This document shows positions 57,679 through 64,000 of a stretch of DNA of 64,000 bases, one piece after another (positions within the stretch are counted from its first letter, which is position 1; each line of letters starts with the position of its first letter). A model generated the notes under the pieces. That model saw nothing but the letters and a program-made list of their open reading frames with translations. It did not search any database and was not told where the DNA came from. The stretch comes from Haloechinothrix_A salitolerans (lineage in GTDB: Bacteria > Actinomycetota > Actinomycetes > Mycobacteriales > Pseudonocardiaceae). Location: NCBI RefSeq assembly GCF_039544105.1, contig NZ_BAABLA010000119.1; one strand, given 5' to 3'. The translations under genes were made by a program, and so were the position numbers.

Positions 57679-58527
57679 TCACCCCACCGCGGCCGCGACC
57701 GCCTCCGCCAACGTCGTTGGCGCACGTCCGAGCAGCGTGCGCAGGTCGTCGCTGGCCACCTCAAGGTCGCCGCGCGCGATACCAACGTCGGAGTCCGCGA
57801 GAACGGCGGCGAACTCCTCCGGCAGACCGGCCCCGGCCAGCAGCTTCGCGTACTCGTCGGCGGACAGGTCGCGGTACTCGACGTCCTTCCCGGTCGCACG
57901 GCTGACCTCGGCGGCCAACTCGGACATCGTGAACGCCTCGCCGCCCAGCTCGTAGACCTTCCCGGCGTGGCCGTCGCGGGTGAGCACGGCAGCGGCGGCC
58001 GCGGCGTAGTCCGCGCGGGTCGCCGCGTTCACCCGGCCGTCACCCGCGCTGCCGAACACCGCGCCGTGCTCGACGTATGTCGAGAGTTGGTCGGTGTAGT
58101 TCTCCAGGTACCAGCCGTTGCGCAACACCGTCACCGGCACCCGCGCGTCGTGCAGCAGCTTCTCGGTCTCCAGGTGTTCCTCGGCAAGGCGCAGGCCGGA
58201 GCGATCGGCGTTGGCGATGCTGGTGTAGACCAGCAGGTCGACGTGCTGCGCCGCCTCGATGACGTTGCGGTGCTGTTCGGTCCGGCGTCCCAATTCACTG
58301 CTCGACACCAGCAGTACCCGCTCCGCGTCGTGGAACGCCGCGCGCAGGCTGGCGGGGTCTTCGTAGTCGATCGCGCGGACGGCCACGCCGCGCTCAGCGA
58401 GGTCGGCGATCTTGGCGGTGTCCCGGCCAGCGGCGACGATCCGCTCGGCGGGCACGTTCGCGTCGAGCAGGGCCTCGACGACGAGACGGCCCAGGTGTCC
58501 AGTAGCTCCGGTGACGACAAGCGACAT
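57679..58527 (-). CDS. NmrA-type NAD(P)H-binding oxidoreductase
   Basis: The protein has 282 residues. The atypical-SDR Rossmann motif is SLVVTGATGHLGRLVVEALL, followed by VRAIDYEDPASLRAAFHDAERVLLVSS, then TSIANADRSGLRLAEEHLETEKLL and VLRNGWYLENYTDQL. The layout is that of QOR2/YtfG-like NAD(P)H:quinone oxidoreductases. It is divergent from an HxlR regulator with an operator between, the common pairing for quinone- or aldehyde-responsive detoxification. A direct catalytic Tyr-Lys pair is absent, as in this subgroup. Confidence 0.9.
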   Translation of the reverse strand: MSLVVTGATGHLGRLVVEALLDANVPAERIVAAGRDTAKIADLAERGVAVRAIDYEDPASLRAAFHDAERVLLVSSSELGRRTEQHRNVIEAAQHVDLLVYTSIANADRSGLRLAEEHLETEKLLHDARVPVTVLRNGWYLENYTDQLSTYVEHGAVFGSAGDGRVNAATRADYAAAAAAVLTRDGHAGKVYELGGEAFTMSELAAEVSRATGKDVEYRDLSADEYAKLLAGAGLPEEFAAVLADSDVGIARGDLEVASDDLRTLLGRAPTTLAEAVAAAVG

Positions 58528-58598
58528 GGCAGTTCCTTTCGGTGTGAGGTCTTCACCCCTGCCAACCGCTGTGCCGCCGAATGACTTCCCTGTCCGCC

Positions 58599-58621
58599 GT
58601 ACCCACTTTCAAGTAAGGTAC
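58599..58621. promoter_or_regulatory. Candidate HxlR operator
   Basis: GTACC (58599-58603) and GGTAC (58617-58621) flank a nested palindrome ACTTTCAAGT (58605-58614), all centred near 58610. It lies just 5 bp upstream of the hxlR ATG and 72 bp from the divergent NmrA gene, fitting autoregulation. Confidence 0.6.
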
Positions 58622-58625
58622 TAGC

Positions 58626-59003
58626 ATGGAAGTGAGTAACCAGGTCAACGGACTACGCACCCGCTATCCGGACGGCGTCTTCCCCGCGAAGTGCCCGAGC
58701 CGCGTCGTCCTGGATCACGTCACGAGCAAGTGGGGCGTGCTGATCCTGGTCGCGCTGTCCGAGGGGCCGCAGCGCTGGGGCGAGCTGCGACGTCGCGCCG
58801 AGGGCATCAGCGAGAAGATGCTGGCGCAGACATTGAAGACGCTGGAGCGGGACGGCTTCGTCGACCGCCACCCCGAGCCGGTGATCCCGCCGCGCGTGGA
58901 CTACAGCCTCACCGAGCGCGGCCACGAGCTCGCCGCGCTGCTCCTCCCGCTTGTCTCGTGGGTCGCCGAGCACGCCGAGGAGATCGTGTCGGACGAACAC
59001 TGA
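58626..59003 (+). CDS. HxlR-family transcriptional regulator
   Basis: The protein has 125 residues. The HxlR winged-helix domain has CPSRVVLDHVTSKWGVLILVALSEGPQRWGELRRRAEGISEKMLAQTLKTLERDGFVDRHPEPVIPPRVDYSLTERGHELAALL. The single N-terminal Cys (KCPSR) is the position used by YodB/QorR-type members to sense quinones or aldehydes. It is divergent from the NmrA-type reductase, which it most likely represses. The start ATG 58626 fits family length. Confidence 0.92.
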   Translation: MEVSNQVNGLRTRYPDGVFPAKCPSRVVLDHVTSKWGVLILVALSEGPQRWGELRRRAEGISEKMLAQTLKTLERDGFVDRHPEPVIPPRVDYSLTERGHELAALLLPLVSWVAEHAEEIVSDEH

Positions 59004-59084
59004 CAACGCGCCTATTGACATAGTGCCAACAAGCGCCAATCATGGGAGCGCACGCTCGTCGTAGCCGACTCGACAGGAGCCCCC

Positions 59085-60833
59085 ATGGTGAACGCGCGAC
59101 CCGGCACGTTGGTTGAGGCCTTCCAGCGCACCGCGGGCCATAATCCGGATGCCGTCGCCGTGCGCACTCCTGGCGGCGGCACGACCATCACCTGGCGGCA
59201 GTACGTCGACGAGGTGCGGCGCATCGCCACCGGGCTGTCCGCGCTCGGCGTCCGCACGGGCGACACCGTCGCGATCATGCTCACCAACCGGCCCGAGTTT
59301 CACCTGGTCGACACCGGTGCGCTGCACGCGGGCGCGACGCCGTTCTCCATCTACAACACGCTCGCGCCCGAGCAGATCAACTACGTGCTGACCGACGCCG
59401 GGAGCCGCGTCGTGGTGTGTGAGCAGCAGTTCGTCGAGAAGCTCCGCAATGCCATCGTCGGCACCGCGGTTGAGTACGTCGTGTGTGTCGATGACACACC
59501 GGAAGGCACCATCGGGCTGGGTGCGCTTCCCACGGAAACGGCGTTCGACTTCGAAGCCACCTGGCGTTCGGTACAACCGGACGACGTGCTCACGATCATC
59601 TACACCTCGGGCACGACCGGCTCGCCGAAGGGCGTCGAACTGACCCACGCCAACATGATCGCGTCGGTGGACGCCACGCTCGACACGCTGCCGATCAACG
59701 TGAACGACCGAGTCGTGTCCTACCTGCCGGACGCGCACGTGGCCAACCGCTGGGGTGCGCATTACACGAGCATGGTGACCGGCATGCAGATCACCACGGT
59801 CGCCGATCCGAAGGAGATGCTGGGTGCGCTGACCGACGTCCGGCCGACGTTCTTCGGCGCGGTGCCGCAGATCTGGTACAAGCTCAAAGCCGCCATCGAG
59901 GCGAACCTCGCCGCCGAGGAAAACGAGACCAAGCGCAAGCTCGCGCACTGGGCATTGCACGCGGCACAGCGGAAAGCCCGGCTGTCCGCGAAAGGCAAGC
60001 CGGTCCCGCTGACGACGACCATGCAAGCAGCGCTGGCGGATCGGCTGGTGCTGTCCCGCGTGCGCACCGCACTCGGTCTCGACCAGATCCGCATCGCCGC
60101 GTCCGGCGCGGCGCCGATCGCACCGGAGGCGTTGGAGTTCGTGCTCGCGCTCGGCATTCCGGTGTGTGAGCTCTGGGGCATGTCGGAGACGTCGGGAGCG
60201 GCGACCATGAACCCGCCCGGCGGCATCCGGATCGGCACCGTCGGCCCGCCGGTCAAGGGCATGGAAGCCAAGCTCGCCGACGACGGCGAACTGCTGGTGC
60301 GCGGCCCCCTTGTGATGAGGGGCTACCGGAACAACCGGGAGAAGACGTCGGACACCATCGACGCGGACGGCTGGTTGCACACTGGCGACATCGCGACGAT
60401 CGACAGCGACGGCTATGTGTCCATTGTGGATCGCAAGAAGGAACTGATCATCAACGCGGCTGGCAAGAACATGTCGCCTGCCAACATCGAGAACGCCGTG
60501 AAGGTGGCGAGCCCGCTGATCGGCTCGGTCGCCGCCATCGGCGACAACCGGCCCTACGTTGTCGCGCTGGTCACCCTCGACCCGGACGCGTGCGCCGCCT
60601 ACGGCGACGCCGACCCGGCGACGTTGGCCGCCGATCCGGGCGTCAACGCGGCGGTAGCGGCCGCGGTCGAGACCGCCAACAGCACGCTCGCCAGGGTCGA
60701 GCAGATCAAGAAGTTCGCCATCCTGCCAGCGTTCTGGGAGCCGGGCAGCGCTGAGCTCACCCCGACGATGAAGCTCAAGCGCAAGCCCATTGAGCAGAAG
60801 TACGCGACCGAAATCGACGCCCTCTACACCTGA
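59085..60833 (+). CDS. Long-chain fatty acyl-CoA synthetase (AMP-forming, FadD type)
   Basis: The protein has 582 residues. The AMP-binding P-loop is IIYTSGTTGSPKGVELTHAN. A5-like motifs are WGMSETSGAATMNPPGG, GWLHTGDIATIDSDGYVSIVDRKKELIINAAGKNMSP (the FadD VDRKKE-LI signature), and the C-terminal lysine is in MKLKRKPI. It activates fatty acids to acyl-CoA through an acyl-adenylate. AGGAG precedes ATG 59085. The acyl-CoA dehydrogenase starts 16 bp downstream, so the pair catalyses activation and the first oxidation step. The protein is intact, unlike the remnant at 37.5 kb. Confidence 0.95.
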   Translation: MVNARPGTLVEAFQRTAGHNPDAVAVRTPGGGTTITWRQYVDEVRRIATGLSALGVRTGDTVAIMLTNRPEFHLVDTGALHAGATPFSIYNTLAPEQINYVLTDAGSRVVVCEQQFVEKLRNAIVGTAVEYVVCVDDTPEGTIGLGALPTETAFDFEATWRSVQPDDVLTIIYTSGTTGSPKGVELTHANMIASVDATLDTLPINVNDRVVSYLPDAHVANRWGAHYTSMVTGMQITTVADPKEMLGALTDVRPTFFGAVPQIWYKLKAAIEANLAAEENETKRKLAHWALHAAQRKARLSAKGKPVPLTTTMQAALADRLVLSRVRTALGLDQIRIAASGAAPIAPEALEFVLALGIPVCELWGMSETSGAATMNPPGGIRIGTVGPPVKGMEAKLADDGELLVRGPLVMRGYRNNREKTSDTIDADGWLHTGDIATIDSDGYVSIVDRKKELIINAAGKNMSPANIENAVKVASPLIGSVAAIGDNRPYVVALVTLDPDACAAYGDADPATLAADPGVNAAVAAAVETANSTLARVEQIKKFAILPAFWEPGSAELTPTMKLKRKPIEQKYATEIDALYT

Positions 60834-60849
60834 CACCAGGGAGACGACC

Positions 60850-61992
60850 ATGCCCGCCGTGTTCACCGACGAGCAGCGCGCGTTCGCCGCCGCAATCGAC
60901 GAGCTGTGCCAGCGCGAGTGCGGCACTCGCGAGCAACGCGACGCGCTGACCGACCATGGGAAGGAGGCACACAACGCTGAGTTCTACGCCACGCTCGCGG
61001 AGCTGGGCTGGCTCGGCGTCGGTCTGCCAGAAGAGGACGGCGGATCCGGTGGCGGCATCACCGAGCAGTGCCTCCTCCTTGAGCGCACGGGCTACGGACT
61101 CGCGCCGATGGGCGGGTGGGTCACCACCGTCGTCGTCGCGGGTCCGTACCTGAAGTTCGGCACGGATGACCAGCGCAAACGAGCCGTCACGTCGATCGCG
61201 TCCGGCGGTGTGCACGCGATCTCCATGTCCGAGCCCGAGGCGGGGTCGGATGTCGGTGCGCTGAGTTGTCGCGCGGAACCGGTCGACGGCGGGTTCGTCG
61301 TCAACGGCCAGAAGACGTGGTGCTCCAACGCACACATCGCCGACAACATCCTGCTCGTCGCGCGCACTGACGCCACCGGCAAGAAGCATGATGGTCTGAC
61401 TATGTTCGAGGTGCCCGCTGACGCCGACGGACTGTCCATCTCCCAGATCGACACGATGGGCAGCAACGAGGTCAACGACCTGTACTTCACCGACTGCTTT
61501 GTCCCGGTCGACGCCGTGATCGGCCAGGTGAACCAGGCGTGGCCGCAGCTGATGGCCGGTCTCAACGGCGAACGCCTCTACCTGGCGTCGGCGATGCTCG
61601 GCAGGGCGAAGCGGGCGTTCGACGATACCGTGGCCTACGTGAAGGAGCGGACCCAATTCGGCAGGCCGATCGGGTCGTTCCAGGCGTTGTCCCAGCGCAT
61701 CGCCGACCTGGCGACCGAACTGGAGTGCGCGGAGTTGCTGGTGTACTCGGTCGCGGCCGCCGTGGACGCCAACCCGGAAAAGCTGCTGCCGCGCGAGGCG
61801 TCGATGGCGAAGCTGAAGGCGACCGAGACCGCCAAGAAGGTCGCCCTCGAAGGCATGCAGATGATGGGCGGCTACGGCTACGCGACCGAGTACGACATGG
61901 AGTCTCACCTGCGGGCGACCGTGGTGTCGACGGTCTACGGCGGCACCAGCGAGATCCAGCGCGACATCATCGCCACGACGTACGGACTGTAG
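60850..61992 (+). CDS. Acyl-CoA dehydrogenase
   Basis: The protein has 380 residues. Family signatures are AISMSEPEAGSDVGALSCRAE, FVVNGQKTWCSNAHIADNILLVARTD, ERTQFGRPIGSFQALSQRIADLATE and the C-terminal GGYGYATEYDMESHLRATVVSTVYGGTSEIQRDIIA (flavin-binding and catalytic region; the catalytic Glu is expected near YGGTSEI). It oxidises acyl-CoA to 2-enoyl-CoA with FAD. ATG 60850 has AGGGAG upstream, deciding it over 60790, which lies inside fadD. It is second gene of the two-gene operon. Confidence 0.94.
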   Translation: MPAVFTDEQRAFAAAIDELCQRECGTREQRDALTDHGKEAHNAEFYATLAELGWLGVGLPEEDGGSGGGITEQCLLLERTGYGLAPMGGWVTTVVVAGPYLKFGTDDQRKRAVTSIASGGVHAISMSEPEAGSDVGALSCRAEPVDGGFVVNGQKTWCSNAHIADNILLVARTDATGKKHDGLTMFEVPADADGLSISQIDTMGSNEVNDLYFTDCFVPVDAVIGQVNQAWPQLMAGLNGERLYLASAMLGRAKRAFDDTVAYVKERTQFGRPIGSFQALSQRIADLATELECAELLVYSVAAAVDANPEKLLPREASMAKLKATETAKKVALEGMQMMGGYGYATEYDMESHLRATVVSTVYGGTSEIQRDIIATTYGL

Positions 61993-62101
61993 CGGGCGAA
62001 ACTCGCAATCGCGCTCCACCGAATCCGTAGGAATTTCGACTTATCGGGCGTACTCTCTTTCGCGCCACACAATGGCGTTGGCGGATGGAGAGGTGATCGA
62101 G

Positions 62102-63574
62102 ATGGGCTCGATGGATCGACGTTCGGTGTTGCGCGGAGCGGCCGTCGCGGCAGGCGGGGCGGTATTGGGCGGACCGTTCGCCGGGTTCCTCGCACGCGAG
62201 GCCGCGGCGCAACCTCCGCACCGGGAATTACGCCCGGTTCCGGACCTGCGCGACGACACGGTCCGGCTGTGGCTGCCGGACGGCTTCACATATCGCTCGT
62301 TCCACGACAAGGACGGCCCGGCCATCACGCTGGACGACGGCACGTCGCTGCCCGGTCGCCACGACGGCATGGCCGCTTTCCCCGGGCGGAACGGCAACGT
62401 CTGGCTGGTGCGTAACCACGAGGTCAACGGCAACAGCCCGGGTGGCGCGTTCGGTCCTGGCGACCCGTACGACGGCGCGGCGCTCGGCGGGACGACGTCG
62501 GTACTGGTGACGCCGTTCGGCGAGGTCATCGAGGCACACACCAGCCTCAACGGCACGATGATGAACTGCTCCGGCGGACCGATGCCGTGGGGCAGTTGGA
62601 TCACGTGCGAGGAAACGATCAACGGTCCTGACGTCGGGCCGGACTTCACCGGCACTCCCAACGTTGATCTGGAGCAGCCGCACGGGTTTATCTTCGAGGT
62701 ACCGGCGGGCGGGCAGTCCGACAGGACACCGATCCGCAAGGCGGGCCGATTCGCGCACGAGGCCGTCGCGTTCGACCCCCATGACGGCATCCTCTACCTG
62801 ACCGAGGACAACTTCGCCTATCCGTCCGGGTTCTACCGCTACATCCCGCCGGAGCACCCGATGGACGCGGGGCGGCTGCTCGACGGCGGCAGGCTCCAGA
62901 TGCTCGCGGTGACGGGCACGCCGAACGCCGACCTGGCGAAGTCGCAGCGCAAGCACGCGCGCTTCGACGTTACCTGGGTGGACATCGACGACCCTGACCC
63001 CGATTTCCCGTACACGCCCGGCGAGCCCGCACCGACCAGCAACAACGAGGCGATCACCTACGTCGGCGACCAGGGCAGGGCGCGGGGCGCGGCGTGGTTC
63101 TCCCGGCTGGAGGGCTGCGTCTACGACCACGGGATGGTGTACTTCTGCTCCACCCAGGGCGGTGGGGATTCAGAGGGCGGCCCCGAACCGTCCGGCGACG
63201 GCTACGGCAACGGCCGCGGCCAGATCTGGGCGTACAACACCCATGCCGGGACACTGACGATGCTCTACGAGTCGCCGGGTGAGGACACGCTCGACTTCCC
63301 GGACAACGTCACGACGTCCGCGCGCGGCACGCTCGTGCTCTGCGAGGACGGCGGTGGGGACAACTACCTGCGCGGGCTGAACCGGGGCGGGCAGATCTTC
63401 GACATCGCGCTCAACCGGCTGCGCGGGAACGAGCCGCCGCACGAGCCGCGCTTCGGCGAGGAGTTCGCGGGCACGACGTTCAGCCCAGATGGGCACACGC
63501 TCTACGTCAACGTCCAGTCGTCCGACGGCATTACGTTCGCCATCTGGGGGCCGTGGCACCGGATCCGGGTGTAG
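62102..63574 (+). CDS. PhoX/DUF839-type secreted phosphatase
   Basis: The protein has 490 residues. A Tat signal (MDRRSVLRGAAVAAGGAVLGG) leads into the DUF839 beta-propeller: VWLVRNHEVNG, NCSGGPMPWGSWITCEETING, GRFAHEAVAFDPHDGILYLTEDN, GCVYDHGMVYFCSTQGGGDSEGG, LVLCEDGGGDNYLRGL and TTFSPDGHTLYVNVQS. The E-x-N and C-E-E motifs supply calcium and iron ligands of PhoX-like alkaline phosphatases. ATG 62102 with GGAGAGG at 8 bp is chosen over ATG 62072; 62111 remains possible. Tat export fits cofactor loading in the cytosol. Confidence 0.88.
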   Translation: MGSMDRRSVLRGAAVAAGGAVLGGPFAGFLAREAAAQPPHRELRPVPDLRDDTVRLWLPDGFTYRSFHDKDGPAITLDDGTSLPGRHDGMAAFPGRNGNVWLVRNHEVNGNSPGGAFGPGDPYDGAALGGTTSVLVTPFGEVIEAHTSLNGTMMNCSGGPMPWGSWITCEETINGPDVGPDFTGTPNVDLEQPHGFIFEVPAGGQSDRTPIRKAGRFAHEAVAFDPHDGILYLTEDNFAYPSGFYRYIPPEHPMDAGRLLDGGRLQMLAVTGTPNADLAKSQRKHARFDVTWVDIDDPDPDFPYTPGEPAPTSNNEAITYVGDQGRARGAAWFSRLEGCVYDHGMVYFCSTQGGGDSEGGPEPSGDGYGNGRGQIWAYNTHAGTLTMLYESPGEDTLDFPDNVTTSARGTLVLCEDGGGDNYLRGLNRGGQIFDIALNRLRGNEPPHEPRFGEEFAGTTFSPDGHTLYVNVQSSDGITFAIWGPWHRIRV

Positions 63575-63616
63575 GTACGCGCCGTGGCGGGCGGGAGCGC
63601 CCGCCCGCCACCCGGC

Positions 63617-64000
63617 TCACATTTTCTTCGCGCCCTCTTTAATCGCCTCGCGGATGCGGGCGTAGGTGCCGCAGCGGCAGATGTTGCGGATCTCGTCGAT
63701 GTCGGCGTCGCTGATCTCGTGGCCTTCCTCGCGGGCCTGCCGCACTTTGGCGACGGCGGCCATGATCTGCCCGGGCTGGCAGTAGCCGCACTGGGCGACA
63801 TCGCGCGCCAGCCAGGCCTCCTGCATCGGGTGCAAGTCCGCGCCGACGGTGTCCGGCAGCCCCTCGATCGTGGTGATCTCGTCGCCACCCTTGATGTCGC
63901 CGACCCGCACCGAGCACGGGTTGAACGCCTTGCCGTTGATGTGGCTCGTGCACGCCTTGCAGACATTGATGCCGCAGCCGTACTTCGGGCCGTTGATGCC
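63617..64000 (-). CDS. 2Fe-2S subunit of a xanthine dehydrogenase-family molybdo-enzyme (partial)
   Basis: The 3' part of the gene is present; the 5' end lies beyond 64000. The visible sequence has the plant-type cluster motif GCGINVCKACTSHINGK with NPCSVRVGD, then the second-cluster motif CQCGYCQPGQIMA (here QCGYCQPGQ) and NICRCGTYARIREAI. It resembles IorA/CoxS-type small subunits that pass electrons from the molybdopterin subunit. The C-terminal ending EGAKKM is short. Partner large-subunit genes are probably beyond the window on the minus strand or elsewhere; none is downstream here. Confidence 0.9.
   Translation of the reverse strand, partial: GINGPKYGCGINVCKACTSHINGKAFNPCSVRVGDIKGGDEITTIEGLPDTVGADLHPMQEAWLARDVAQCGYCQPGQIMAAVAKVRQAREEGHEISDADIDEIRNICRCGTYARIREAIKEGAKKM

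Noticed and set aside
59040..60974. Open frame of about 640 codons antisense to fadD
   Set aside because: Same antisense artefact; the sense strand encodes a full acyl-CoA synthetase with all motifs.
1..64000. CRISPR arrays, tRNA genes and intact insertion sequences
   Set aside because: No regularly spaced direct repeats of CRISPR size, no cloverleaf with a CCA-compatible acceptor stem and no transposase motifs were noticed by eye; a dedicated scan was not possible.

Overview
The window is high-GC DNA from an actinobacterium, most likely a Pseudonocardiaceae-type mycelial or rod-shaped genus. The evidence for this is the iron boxes of IdeR/DmdR type, a furA-katG pair with a leaderless-looking promoter, a perfect HAIR (HspR) operator, a mycothiol-enzyme-like DinB protein, an ESX-type DUF2580/DUF1023 pair, many GTG starts and frequent ATGA/GTGA start-stop overlaps. 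No rRNA, tRNA, CRISPR array or intact transposase was found.

Layout. 1-1.05 kb is a decayed zone: a truncated reading frame behind a LexA-like box and an 11-bp repeat array, then a frameshifted UspA/Kef remnant. 1.3-3.7 kb holds an NSS-family Na+ symporter and a CBS-BON protein. 3.8-10.0 kb is a compact sulfur island. It has an ArsR-rhodanese fusion facing an MFS gene across a 29-bp palindrome, then a CstB-like persulfide dioxygenase-rhodanese, a rhodanese-DUF2892 protein and a SulP transporter behind a promoter covered by a CsoR/CstR-type palindrome. 10.0-18.5 kb is iron acquisition: a DUF2470 protein, a siderophore ABC importer whose binding protein is frameshifted, a siderophore-interacting reductase, and a feoA plus split feoB operon, with three iron boxes.

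18.6-25 kb has a SodC-like lipoprotein, the ESX-type hydrolase pair, a DinB-like protein, a small lipoprotein, a methyltransferase and a secreted lipase. 25.3-31.8 kb is a CitA/DcuS-type two-component system diverging from a tripartite tricarboxylate transporter operon with two different binding proteins. 31.8-37.4 kb has stress genes (YflT-type, Hsp20 with HAIR element), a secreted GH5 enzyme, TerC and other membrane proteins, and an SDR. 37.5-38.1 kb is a broken acyl-CoA synthetase. 38.1-43.7 kb carries a MarR regulator, XdhC, furA-katG and a second SulP transporter.

43.8-50.0 kb has a DUF2236 oxygenase with TetR, a lipase, and a divergent stress module: ECF sigma, zinc anti-sigma and a methyltransferase facing a second methyltransferase and OsmC. 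50.1-50.9 kb is another remnant zone with a long inverted repeat and an orphaned HigA antitoxin. 51.9-57.5 kb is a complete fructose PTS (FruR, FruK, IIA, IIBC, HPr, EI). 57.7-63.6 kb has an NmrA-type reductase/HxlR pair, FadD plus acyl-CoA dehydrogenase, and a PhoX phosphatase. The window ends inside a 2Fe-2S oxidoreductase subunit.

The most interesting features are: the sulfur island with its two independent palindromic control points and a 30-codon leader ORF; a family of convergent-gene hairpins with conserved loops; the broken siderophore-binding genes beside an intact Feo system; and the ECF/ArsM-like/OsmC module in which the methyltransferases lack the expected arsenic-binding cysteine.
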